Source of the DNA: Ilyonectria destructans
Taxonomy: Eukaryota > Ascomycota > Sordariomycetes > Hypocreales > Nectriaceae
DNA: 64,000 nucleotides
Assembly: GCA_020740775.1 (NCBI GenBank)
Contig: JAHEWK010000023.1
Span: 62,001-126,000, forward strand
Reading direction: 5' to 3'
Part shown: piece by piece, positions 22,587 to 33,013 of the stretch
How the letters are laid out: the number at the start of each line of letters is the position of its first letter
Position numbering within the stretch: position 1 is the stretch's first letter
Notes under the pieces: model-generated
Told to the model about the DNA's origin: nothing
Databases searched by the model: none
Seen by the model: the letters and a program-made list of their open reading frames with translations, nothing else
Translations under genes and position numbers: made by a program

Positions 22587-22646
22587 AGCGGCCCGTCTGG
22601 GGGCGAACGGCCACATAAATGCTCGTCCGCCCCCGGACGGGCCGCT
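22587..22646. repeat. Strong hairpin near the right end of the 6-kb element
   Basis: 23-nt arms at 22587-22609 and 22624-22646 pair with two mismatches around a 14-nt loop. The sequence is GC-rich (AGCGGCCCGTC / GACGGGCCGCT at the outside). It lies 5' of the CxxC gene, so it may be a leader structure or a subterminal transposase site. Confidence 0.75.
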
Positions 22647-23391
22647 CGCACACATTTTCAAATACCTTTAGGTAGTAGGGTGTACATGGATATTGATTAA
22701 TCCATATACTCAGGGGGGGTCGGCGGCAAGGGTGGTGTGGGGTGGGGTCCCTGTATTGACGAAAATGGATGGAAAATGCGTTTTGACCCAGTGCTAGGTA
22801 TAGCCTTCCGTACGCCCCGCCAGAAAGGCGCCGCAAACCGAAGAGGAACCACTTGCGTCCCAACGCGCACGATCGCAGCGATACTACCAACGACAACACG
22901 AGCAAGCCGTCAGTTCCCATCGCGCACCGGCCGAGTCGCAACGGGTGGAATTTATACATCATCATCATTACCATTGCCCGGCCCATCCGTCCGCTATACC
23001 GTCGACTACGGATCCGGTCATTGGCCTCCACCTAGAGCCTCATCTCCAGATCCCCACGCCGTTCGAGGATCCACCAGCGGCCGAGCCCACCTACAACCGC
23101 AACTACGACGACGGCGAACCGAACGAGGCCGAAGCGGGCCCGGCCGGAGCACCGTGCAGCCCACCACCTGTGGGGGATAATCAGCTACAAGATACACCAT
23201 CCCAATATTGCCCGGCTGAAGAAGAACGGAGTCAGTGTGGCCAGGAGATACAGGACCTCCTGCAATCAGTTGAGAAAAGCCTTCACATCTCAGTATCATC
23301 AGTCCAAGGTATCTATCCCGACTCCCTCGAAGCGGTATCCTGAATCGCAGTTCGGGCCTGCTTAGCTGATTCCAAACTACAGCTGATAATT

Positions 23392-23505
23392 GCGACGACG
23401 ACAACGACGACAACGACGACAACGACGACAACGACGACAACGACGACAACGACGACAACGACGACAACGACGACAACGACGACAACGACGACAACGACGA
23501 TAACG
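23392..23505 (+). repeat. (GACGACAAC)n microsatellite, about 12 copies, coding for Asp-Asp-Asn
   Basis: The 9-bp unit runs without interruption inside exon 3 of the accessory gene and encodes an acidic DDN repeat in the inferred frame. Because the unit is a multiple of three, length changes would not shift the frame. Confidence 0.9.
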
Positions 23506-24639
23506 ACAACGACCATGATGATGGATGCGACGATGATCGCGGATTTATCAACCACCCTCATCAAAATCCCCCCGTTCCTGAAAAATCGATCTCTACACTC
23601 GAAAAGTATCTTGCCCAAGAATGGACAACACATCCGAGCTGCTCAAGCGAAGAACATGAAGCAGGTCATGATAGCTTGGTCAACACCGGCCGTCACCACT
23701 CCTGCAATTCTCTGGAAGATGTTATCGTTCGGCTAGATGGACTGATCAATGACGACCACGATCATCATCCGCTCCCATATGTCACCGATCGTTCTTCTGA
23801 TCTTCTCGGTCATGCCTCTCAACTCGAGAATCTCCACGGTAGCGACCCTCCTTACGATGCGCAACAGCCCATGCACTCGCACTACCGTGATTTCCGAGCA
23901 GCTGGTCAAGTCGCTCTTGAAGGATCTTCAAGCGATGGCACACCACTGAGTCTCCGCCTCCCAACCAGACACCGCCTTGCACAGCCCTTTACAGATGACT
24001 TCATTCAAAAGACCTACGACATCGATAGCATTTGTAGTTTTCCCTCTTCCTTAGCTGTCGCCAAGTTAGGTATCCAATGGTACCCGCAACCCTATGTCAT
24101 CTTCAACCATACCGATGATGTACATCTCAGCACCAATATCCCGAGCAACACTTTTTACCAAAACAACTCTCATCCCCAGGGAACCCACCAGCGACGACGG
24201 CCCCTACATCATGTCCCCAACTATTGCTTAGGACGGATCCAAGATTTGATCGATACATTCATCTGGGTGTTTTTCCCAGCCTTATGCTCTCACTATACAC
24301 ATGACAACCCGTACATGCAGACCTCCCTCCCCAAGGAACAGTACGCGCTTTGGTATGACCAGATCCTACTACCAGCGATCACCGCAGCAGTTCAAGACCC
24401 GAACATACTTCAGTACATACCAAAAAGCCGCCGAATCGCCCAATCCACCTCGCGCGCCCGGCAGGAGAGCATCTCGACTGCACGCTAGGCTATTTACATT
24501 TCCAACAGTTTGGCCAAGATCTCCCATAAGCCCCACACTTCTCTTACGTTTATTGGTCTCGCCTCACTTGACCATATATGACAGGCCTGCTTGAAGGCCA
24601 ATTTCTCCAAGTGTTCAGCATCCTATCCTCAGCAGCTGA

Positions 24640-25545
24640 AGCATGGTCTGCGGACTTGAGGCTGTCTGCTGTTAGTATTTCTGATTTTGTTTGCTAGTTG
24701 TGGATGTTTAGTGAAGGAAAGGTGTCCAGTCGTCAAATCTGGCTTGCATCAAGCCTCCTCGTGCCCATGGCGAATTTAATCGCCGCCCGCATCGCCTGTA
24801 GGTTAGGTGTCCATTTTTCGCCGTCCGATGCCGACTTTCCTCCTAGGAAGAACGACAGGTTTCCCATCTTGCTCTGTCCAACTCGTCGCATGCCTTGGCG
24901 CTGTGCGTCCCACTTCGTACACCGGAACAGAAAATGCTCCATCGTCTCTGCTGCTTGTCCGCAGTCACACATGTCCGACTTCATTGCGCCTATTTTGTGC
25001 AAATAGCTGTTGATCCTCGCCATCCCCGTGCGGAGCTGTGAGAGTCGGATTCGCGTCTCTTCAACCCATCGTATAGAGCACGTATGTGTTCACCTGGTGA
25101 TGCCTCGTCGATTCTCTTTCAGTAGTTCCCTACCCTGTCAGGTAACGTCCGTTGCTGTCGCAGCTCGGTGACCGCCAATCTTGTGCACGTGGAACCAGCC
25201 TGATACGGTGGTTTTTCTGCTGTGCGATGTGTCTCGGTCGCTCTCCGCGCTTCCGTCTTCGCCCTGGGTCCCATGTCAAAGCCTTCGTCTCGAGAAGGTA
25301 TCCACATCATCTTGATGGTGTTGTTTCCTTTCCGCAGTCGCTTGACATGATCGTAAATCTCTCGAACGGTGCTCTGACCTGACTGTTGTCGTGGCCCTGC
25401 GATCACTTCCAGTACTGACTGGTTACTTGATAAGACGGTCAGCTCTCGATGCCGTAGTCCTTCGGGCACACATCTCAATGCCATCGCTATTGCCTCCAGC
25501 TCTGCCGTGTATGGGTTCTGCTCGTCTCTGGGACCGACGGTGACA
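24640..25545 (-). pseudogene. LINE (Tad1-like) 3' fragment: RNase H and terminal zinc knuckle
   Basis: Minus-strand frames encode an RNase H domain (25577-25119: NPYTAELEAIAMALRCVPEG, then VLSSNQSVLEVIAGPRQQSG) and, after a frame break, the C-terminal region (25023-24733: CDCGQAAETMEHFLFRCTKW) usual at the end of fungal LINE reverse transcriptases. Endonuclease and reverse transcriptase domains are missing, so the copy is 5' truncated. It abuts a Fot fragment at about 25545 and follows the truncated accessory gene. Confidence 0.75.
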
Positions 25546-26665
25546 ACTTCACCTAACGGGTGGACTGAAGACCACATTGGTATCGAATGGCTTGAAAGAG
25601 TCTACTTGCCTCATGCCAAGCCTGTCGATGAGTCTGATGCCAGACTAATCATTCTAGACGGCCATGGGAGTCATGCAACGGTATGGTCTTGGTTTATTTG
25701 GTTCAGGATCACTACTAACCAACAGAAGGATGAATGGATGGCTACGTGCTTTTGGAACAACGTTTACTGTTGCTATTGTCCAGCACACTGTTCCCACGGC
25801 CTCCAGCCATTAGATACTGGAGTATTTAACGCCTCTGAAGCTGCATATCGACGAGAGTTGGAATAGTTCGCTTCCCCGACTGATTCCACTCCAATGGATA
25901 AGGTCAATTTCATCAGAGCCTACGCCAAGGCTCGTGAAGTGGGAATGACAAAGAAGAATATACTCTCTGACAGGAGAATTATTGTTAATTGGCCGATTTC
26001 ACCAGCCAAAGCTCTGCGGCACCCAGAAATCCAAGAGGATAGGCCGAATGACAGCCCAAGGAGGACTCCAGAGCAGGCGCTGTATTTTGGCTCGGATGAT
26101 ACACCAAAAACCAGGCGTCAAATTCGCGATCTTGGGCTAATCAAAACACCAAAGACACGGAGAGATACAACGTGATAGTCAAAGGCTTTGTGACTCAGCA
26201 GCAGACGTTAGCGGTGCACGCCGTGAGAACCGTCAGCCTGGAGGAGGAACTGGCCCGTCTGAAGAGATGCAAGAAGAGGACGGCTATCTCTAATCCTAAT
26301 AAACGCTTCATGACTCTGAGCGAGGCTCTGGCCGCTGGAGAAGCTATTCTCGAAAAAGGAAGCAAAAACATGCCTGTTGTGGTAGAATCTGGCTGTTCGG
26401 AGGAGTCAGTCAGAATCGGAGACTGCTTGGTTATTGAGGTCAGAGAGGAAACTATACCTCCTCAGCGCACCACACGATCGGAGCGGCTGATAAAAAGACG
26501 TAGAAATCAATAGAGCCATCAATTCTATATTTACAGGAGGCAACCGCTTGCGAATAACTTCTATTTTGGCCAAATACTGTGTAAGTAAAATAGTTGAGTT
26601 TTGGTGGTGTTTTTTTTTGGGGCCTGGCGAAAGGGTGGGGTTGGCGAGAGGGAGGTGGCGCATGG
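25546..26665 (+). mobile_element. Fot/pogo element, 5'-truncated, degenerate transposase
   Basis: Begins within exon 2 (NGWTEDHIGIEWLERVYLP, ILDGHGSHAT), has the intron GTATGG...CACTAACCAACAGAAG at 25702-25750, then exon 3 (DEWMATCFWNNVYCCYCPAH ... LQPLDTGVF). A TAG at 25864-25866 replaces the Lys codon seen in the intact copy, and a frameshift occurs near 26165. The coding part ends at 26513. The right terminus ends GTGGCGCATGG followed by TA (26666-26667). No N-terminal DNA-binding domain, so non-functional. Confidence 0.85.
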
Positions 26666-26667
26666 TA

Positions 26668-27348
26668 TTGCAAACGATAATGAGCAACAGCAGTGTGTTG
26701 ATTGATTGATGTCTAAAGTGCGGGGTACTCTAGCCCACAGATTTTACTTGAAGCACGCGGCTGGATTACTAAGTACAGTTGTTGCCTGACCTGCGACACA
26801 TAGCATACCCGGTGGGTTGTTCTGTTGTGCCTTCCTGTTCCACTTCCACATGAGACTGTGTCTTAGTATTTTATTGCAAGAACCATGTTCTGTTTTCCCC
26901 GCCAGTCAAACTAGATGTACACGATCGCTTAGCCAGTATTATATGAGATGCGAACTCTTGAAGGGTTAATGGAGTAGAAACAAGACAGGGCCACCTCTGA
27001 TAAGCTCATCTCTACGCATATCGAGGAGTACCACCATATCGCTGGAGTGTCCTTCGACATATGCATTATGGTCGAAGTCTGGGCCTTGGGACCTTGGGAG
27101 GATCCTTGTACTTTGATTCGCAAGAGTTAATCTAATTCTTCGGTAACTCAATGCCACGAGGGTAGTTTCATCACCAATCTAACATGAAATAGTGAAGTGG
27201 TATTGAATCTCGTTAATCGTGGACTGTGACTACTATTTCCTAAAGCTTGAGCAACTACAGGATACTCTGTGATCATGGATGTCAAAAAATGATATGCCCA
27301 ACCCAATCCTTCAATAGCATTATAGCAATCATTGAATTAGGGAAGGCC
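26668..27348. other. No supported gene
   Basis: Between the Fot end and the 3' end of the LaeA-like gene I see only short, overlapping ORFs and no repeats of note. Confidence 0.4.
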
Positions 27349-28762
27349 TTACGCTTCGGGTTTCTTCGCGTAGATCGAGCAACTATTGTAGAGATTAGCT
27401 CACGAATTTTACAATATGGGCAGGGGTCTACATGCATTGGCCAGTAAGCATGAACCTTTGGGTCGTTCAGATCCTTCCTGACATCAGCCAGCAAGACTGT
27501 CACCTCCTCGCGACCCCACCCAAAGGCTCTCGTGAACGGCGCCAACGACAGCGCTTCTAGAGCGGCATTAGTGTTTTCGTTGTTCCACATGCCGAGCTCC
27601 TTGTATTTCTTGTCCTTGGGCCATCGGTTCGTTGGCCACTTGAAGCGACTGTCTACAAGATTGGTGAAACCAGCCTCGGTCATGGCTTTTGTGATGACGT
27701 CGAAGTTGGCGTAAGGCCGACTGAGTTTGACGGATGCGTCTTTAAGGAGATTCCTCCACTTGAAGAGTGGGTGGTTCTCTGAGAGAGAGCCGTCATCGGA
27801 TGTCATGTTGATGTCGATCTCTTGGATTTCAACATAGCCGCCAGGGGTCAGATTACTAGGAGAATCAGTACATCCATCAACAGATAGACCGCAAATGTTA
27901 CGTACTCGTAGATCTTGTGGAGGTATGAGGTCCAGTCCACAACGCTAAAGTTCATCATTCTACTATGGATATAGTCAAAAGGCTCCGAATAGCTCCATTC
28001 CTCGTCGATGTCATCAATTATGAATCGGACGTTAGGAGGAACGCTACATGAAGGTTAGCGCGAACCGATAGAAACGCGAGTCGGAGCCTTACAAGCTGGG
28101 CTGAATGGGCGAGAGATCAACGCCGGTGACCTGGTGCTTTTCGTGAGCGGCAGGGCTTTGAATCCGATATCAAATCGCCTTACCTCGGATTCCGGATGCT
28201 CGTCGCCAAAATCCATTGCCCAAATGCCTGTGCCCGTCCCCAAGTCAAGGACCCGCCGGACCTTTGAGTCGGCTTCGTTTGGAGGCGCAAGGCCGAGCTT
28301 GTCAGCGTAGGTCAGAAAGAATAGATGATGCTGCAAATCTTTTCACAGTGAGCATAAATACAAATGCCGAATTTCTAACGCGACGTACCTAGTCTCTCAT
28401 TCTCAAGGTCGTCGTTGGGAAGATTGTATTCTAAGTTCAGTGGTTAGATGGGTCGCGCTGCCAGATTGAAGTCACGCGTTCAACTAACTTCCATCCTTGT
28501 ATGCATGATACGTTCTGCCATTTTCTTTGCGATACTGGATGATGGAGCTGGAAAGACTCTGAGTTGACGATGCGGCATCCTGTTGGGGAGGGTCAAGTCA
28601 GAACAGTCATCATTTGGGTAATTAAAACATGCTTACGTCGCCAAGCGCCGAGTCACCGTCGTCGATGACCTGGGTCATTAATTAGTGGATCGGAAGCCAT
28701 TTCGCGGAGTCGGGAGGTCAAACATCATCGTCAGGCAGCAAAACGGGATTTGATTCAGCCAT
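27349..28762 (-). CDS. LaeA-like SAM-dependent methyltransferase
   Basis: Exons (minus): 28762-28724, 28669-28637, 28579-28489, 28430-28389, 28338-28184, 28130-28093, 28043-27906 and 27855-27432, with phases agreeing; then a short last exon ending near 27349. About 330 residues. The N-terminus is acidic (MAESNPVLLPDDD). SAM-binding motif I is clear (VRRVLDLGTGTGIWAMDFGD), followed by IGVD-like VTGVDLSPIQPS, the DYIHSR motif II region and NLTPGGYVEIQE. C-terminal KWPTNRWPKDKKYKELG and VHAYWPM fit the family. A terminal SIYAKKPEA-stop is visible but is one base out of phase with the apparent splice at 27432, so the 3' end may be damaged. LaeA-like proteins influence secondary metabolism and development; this is probably a cytosolic or nuclear paralogue. 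Confidence 0.75.
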
Positions 28763-28915
28763 TTTCACGTCTGGTGGTTCGCCGCGGTACTGAGTTTGTT
28801 GAATGAGGGAATTTTCAAAACTTGAGCACGCGTACAACCCCTCATTGAGGAATGTCGTCCCTCTTTATTACCGCCGGGGCCCCTGTCAAATTGCCGCGAG
28901 CCAATTATAACATAT

Positions 28916-29139
28916 TGTTGGATCCGTCACGGCCAATTCGATCAGGGTAATAGCGTTCAATTGAGACCAAAAATTGATGATTGTATTAATCATCATGTTC
29001 TTCGTTGCCCCCGGACCCCTCTTTTCGGTGAGGGGTTTTCCTGTCAATCTCACCCCCTATGACTAAGATCAGGATATTGATGTATCAGAGGATTGTGCCT
29101 ATCCGGCCCTTATTCTGTCACCCGAGGGTCAATCCAACA
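28916..29139. repeat. Solo LTR (224 bp) with CATAT target duplication
   Basis: Starts TGTTGGATCC and ends CAATCCAACA, the inverted ends typical of Copia-type LTRs. CATAT lies directly on both sides (28911-28915 and 29140-29144). No internal domain adjoins it. Confidence 0.85.
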
Positions 29140-29253
29140 CATATAACATAACTTTGCAAGTCGCTGTCACGATGTGTATTTGGGTAGCTGGGCGTGTACA
29201 TGGCGTGTGACTGCTATAGCTATATCCTTGTAGCTGGTTTCAGTATAAGGATG

Positions 29254-29437
29254 TGTCGGATCCGTTACGGTCAATTTGATCAAATGGATAGTGTTCAAAG
29301 CAGTGATGATGATCTTGATTCTTTCTTGGGCCCCGTTGGGCCCGGCCGGTCAGAGAGGGGTTTTCTGACACCCCCTCTGACTAAGGTCAGGATATCAGTC
29401 TATCAGAGGTTTCGTAATACAGGGTCTCAATCCAACA
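29254..29437. repeat. Solo LTR of the same family, 184 bp
   Basis: Starts TGTCGGATCC and ends CAATCCAACA. It is shorter than its neighbours, lacking part of the interior, and is flanked by GGATG on both sides (29249-29253 and 29438-29442). Confidence 0.8.
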
Positions 29438-29442
29438 GGATG

Positions 29443-29681
29443 TGTTGGATCCGGTACGGGTAAGTCAATTAGGGCAATAACGATCAAGACGATAGTGGAG
29501 CCTAAAGATGATGATATTGATGTCTGTTCTTGTAGGATCTAACCTCCTTCCAGGGCCCTGTTTCCGGTGAGGGGTTTTTTGGTCAATCTCACACCCCCCT
29601 CATGACTAAGACAAGATATTGATGTATCAGGGATTCGGTCTTATCCGGGCCCCTAGTCCGGCACCGAGGGTCAGTCCAACA
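29443..29681. repeat. Solo LTR of the same family, 239 bp, adjoining the previous one
   Basis: Starts TGTTGGATCC and ends AGTCCAACA. GGATG precedes (shared with the previous copy) and follows it (29682-29686). Confidence 0.8.
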
Positions 29682-29686
29682 GGATG

Positions 29687-30432
29687 TACAGGGACTCAGA
29701 GCGGGGATCATATGCAACTCAGAATATACACACATCCAATGAGACGCCTCACAGAATCAGGGCTCGTGACAGTCGCTTTGATGAACCAACACTTCTTGGG
29801 CCTGTCACCGCCTGTGGCTTGCCCGTGGGCCGATGATCGGTTCGTTGATGCTGAGCGCCAGTGCAGACCGCTAAAGTTCGCCGAAATGTTCTTCCAGGGC
29901 AAACTCAAACATTTTCTCCTAGAGAGACCAAATACTGATCTGACCTTGATTAGAAAGCCGTCCAGGACGCTTCGAAATGATTAATATCGCTATTTGGCAC
30001 GGCCCGTCCGGGCTTTGGTGTGGAGGTACGGGGCCGGGCAGGTCCGGTAGGACCCCGGGAACGAAGGTGCTGTTACTGAGATGAGAAAGGTGAGTTATAG
30101 TCTGATGTGAGAAAAAGAAGGGGGGGAGGGGGAACGATATGCTGACTGTTTTGTATAGGGAAAGTAGACCTATCCCGGGAATCCCGTTTGCGCGTTCTCG
30201 GGGGCGCAGTCGATACGCCCTCGTTTTTCCCTGTATATCTTCCGTTTAGCGTTCAGCATAAGATAATGGTGAAGCTGCAGGCACCCTTGGAGCGCTCATG
30301 CTATAGTTTTGCGCGTCGGAGTACATGGATCGCTCAGCCTGGGAGGGTTTGGGATTGTGCTGAATCGATGGAGCTTAACCGATGGACCAAGCTAGAGAAG
30401 CAGCATAAGCCCATCCGTGACATACGGTAACC
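29687..30432. other. No supported gene; possible 5' part of the remnant that follows
   Basis: An ORF at 30188-30430 (ending MELNRWTKLEKQHKPIRDI) lies just upstream of the helical remnant at 30433 in another frame and may be its decayed N-terminal part. Otherwise nothing seen. Confidence 0.3.
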
Positions 30433-30615
30433 CTGGAAGCGGTCACTCATATCCGATTAGATGTTCAAACAGCCCGTAAAGAGATCCAACAGCACAAGCT
30501 GTATCTCCGGTCGAAATTAGAAGAGACTCAGAGGGAGATAGCAGCAGAGCGGGCCAAGCTTGACCGTCGTGACATGATAGCAATTGGCGAGATATTACAT
30601 CTTTTGAGGGCTTAA
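30433..30615 (+). pseudogene. Helical C-terminal remnant of an unknown accessory protein
   Basis: Sixty codons ending in TAA read as one amphipathic charged helix (EAVTHIRLDVQTARKEIQQH, then EETQREIAAERAKLDRRDM, ending GEILHLLRA). No start codon upstream in frame. Length and pattern suggest the C-terminus of a coiled-coil protein. Confidence 0.35.
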
Positions 30616-33013
30616 GCTCGGTTTTACTGCAAAGTTGAAAGAGACTTATTGTCTCCTGCAGGGCCTGCCACGTCTCGATTTATCTTTACAACTCATTGCA
30701 ACAGGTGGCATGAGCTACTTGATCGGCTCGATTTTTAAAATGGAAGAGAAATTGCCGGATGATAACCCTAAGGGGAGATGATCCACATAAACCCACCCTA
30801 CACGCATCTTGTTTCTCCTCAAAGACAAAAGTCAGAAACGGCCTTGGTTTGGAGGTCATTGCCCTCACATTCGTACCATCGCTCAAGTGCCCTTTAGCCA
30901 GCTTCCAAAGCTCGGGGACCATGGACCTTGATGGGATGATCTACATTATCTCCTCTCCGGGGAAAGAGAAAACTGCGTCGATCTATTGCCGTTTTGGTTT
31001 TGGTGGAAACCCCTGTCGAAGACCCTATAATCGGCTTGTTTGACCGGCTGCAGCCACAATAGGCCGGTCGTAGGGGTCGAGTCTTACTGGCGGGGCGGAT
31101 ATGGGCACACGCCGGACAGGTGCCTAATTACAGGCATCTGATCACGCCGTGGCGGGGACACATGGGTATCAGACCTTCGGTGGCGCTTGATAAACAGACA
31201 AATGTAGAGCTGAGCGGCAATTTATTCAGCTTGGCGGGTCACTTACCGGTGCGAGAGGGGCAAGACGCAGTTGGCTTGAAAGAAGATGCATGAGAAATCG
31301 TGGTGGGGCAGTGAGGGGAGAAACTGTCGACTCAAGTGCGACCGGATTGGGAATCATTGGCCGTGGCATCTTGCCTCAGTTTGAGGTGACACGGAAGGTT
31401 GCAGCAGTGAGAAGATGAAAGTGTGTCGCTTGCCCCGCACTCCCTGTCAGCATCAAATCGTAGTAGGGCAGACGGGTCCGCTCCGCGCAGATCGCTCAGA
31501 GCTGACTAGATGATCTGCGTTATCTTTTCGCCCTTAGATGGAAAAACTTGCTGCTCCATTTCAGGTGTTGGTTGTAACCGAGCTTCCTGTCTTACCTCAC
31601 ACGATGCGAAGACCCATGAGTTGCTTGTCTACCGGCAGCAGCCAAGGCGGATAAAACCGGCAGGATGCGGTGTTTTCTCAGCCAACGTTGCCAAAAATGC
31701 ATTGACCCATTGCTGCCTGATGCTCAAACCTGCAGCAACACCAAAACAGTCATGCACTGTGCCGTCCGAAATGCACGGTGCATTGGCCGAGCTGAGGTGG
31801 CTTACTGGGGGGTTGCGGGGGCGCCTGATCGGCCGTGCTACGCTGTGACTCGGAACTTCTCCCCGGAAACCCGGACCCACAGCTCCCTTCGTCAGCGCTT
31901 GAACAAACCCACCCACACAACGGCTTTTAGAAGGTAGGTGTGGGTAACCTTGTATTAGCTACAAACGCCCATACTTGTCACGAAGGCTCGCCGGATGTGG
32001 CTTCGAGCACACCTGAGGGTCCCCCTTTTTAAGTGTTTGTACTGGGTAATGGAATAGTAATGCCTTGTCATAAAGTGGGAACTGATGTCATCCAGAGCTA
32101 ATCAATGTTTCAGGTAGTTCTGGGTTAGGTCTCTCGTATCTGTTGGTTCTAGCAGTCCTCAAAGCTAGTCACAATAGTGTATGGCTGACCTGGCGCACAA
32201 ATTGGCGACGCGGCTAGCGAACCGTTGTGTCGGGATTGGTGTGGTAGCCGCTGTCCAGTAGCATAGGCAGCTTATACGGGCCTCGGCCAAGTTTTTGCAA
32301 AAGGTTCCGCATCTGAAATTACTCCGTGATAATCGGCAGATTGCATCGGATCTAATATCCCGATCTGTGGCTAGCTGTATGCGAGTTCCTTCCTGATCCG
32401 CCAATGCTCCGGATCACGTTGCCCCCCCCCCCAAAAATCATCAAGCCAAGCCAACACTGACTCGTCGGGCCTACCTCACTTGCCAAGCCGAGAGCGTTGG
32501 AAGTGGGCAAAGTGCAACCCTTGTATTGAAGAACCTTCACCCGGCTTAGCAAGGTTCAGGGCACCAATTGCCAAGTAAGGTGGAACGGAACAATTTTAGT
32601 CTCTCGTACATGTGGACGAGTGTGCTATGGCCAAAGACGAGGCGAGAAGGCACAGACGTGATAAGAGCGGGGGCATAGTTTCCTTTCGTCCGACTCAGTG
32701 ATTACGTGCGATGATGTTGCTACTACGTTCTGTTGGTTCCCCCCTGCTCGTCGGTTGGCGAAGGCATCGTTGGTGATTGGTGGGTATGTGTGATTTCTCA
32801 TACGACAGGCAGCCAATAACACCATCCCCTGTTGATCGACTAAAGAGTGCGAAATTGACTTTCGCGTCCACCGAACGGAGTCACCATGAAATTTCGAAAA
32901 GTCTTAATAGCTTTTGGTTGAGTAGATAAGCAAAGAGCCCCAGCAGCCAGGCTCAAAAAACTCCCATTCCAGGCTGAAATCTTCTTCTGTTTCACTTTAC
33001 CTCACTCTGTTTC
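30616..33013. other. No supported gene
   Basis: ORFs up to 112 codons occur but overlap on both strands and show no domain or codon pattern I trust. A C-run lies at 32421-32430. Confidence 0.4.

Larger units (their letters stand above)
16823..22807 (+). mobile_element. ~6-kb three-gene DNA transposon with integrase-type DDE transposase
   Basis: Both ends carry the same inverted sequence: GGCTATATCTAGCACTGGGT (16829 onward) and, as reverse complement near 22801, GGCTATACCTAGCACTGGGT, each continuing CAAAACG. CCGTAC lies just outside each end (16817-16822 and 22808-22813), a possible 6-bp target duplication, although the last few bases of the two ends do not align cleanly. Inside are a DUF3716-like gene (17557-19033, plus), the transposase (about 19540-21171, plus) and a CxxC gene (21296-22531, minus). 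The hexamer CCGTAC/GTACGG and its partial forms recur throughout the element. Inserted in codon 11-12 of an accessory gene. Confidence 0.75.
16788..24488 (+). pseudogene. Accessory fungal hypothetical gene split by a 6-kb transposon, 3' truncated
   Basis: ATG at 16788 opens MSQPAPKRRLR and is then cut by the element. After 22813 the frame resumes (QTEEEPLASQRARSQRYYQR, then EFIHHHHYH ... IPSTTDPVIGLHLEPHLQ), with a one-base discrepancy near the junction. Exon 2 ends at 23307 and a GTATCT...TACAG intron (23308-23382) leads into an Asp/Asn repeat and a long exon to 24488 (FTDDFIQKTYDIDSICSFP ... QYALWYDQILLPAITAAV). The basic N-terminus followed by this region resembles a large uncharacterised family repeated in accessory regions of Fusarium and relatives. 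The remaining C-terminal part expected for the family is absent: a LINE fragment follows. Function unknown. Confidence 0.55.

Noticed and set aside
22587..22646. Helitron 3' hairpin
   Set aside because: No Rep/helicase frame nearby, no CTRR end, and it lies inside an element with TIRs.
23392..23505. CRISPR-like array
   Set aside because: It is a simple 9-bp microsatellite without spacers, in a coding frame of a eukaryotic gene.
16823..24488. Starship-type or Crypton element (tyrosine recombinase)
   Set aside because: I looked for a DUF3435 or YR reading frame; the only recombinase is a DDE integrase-core protein and both ends are inverted repeats.
30616..33013. ORFs of 60-112 codons on both strands
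   Set aside because: Antiparallel overlapping frames with no domain, no consistent codon bias and no splice pattern.
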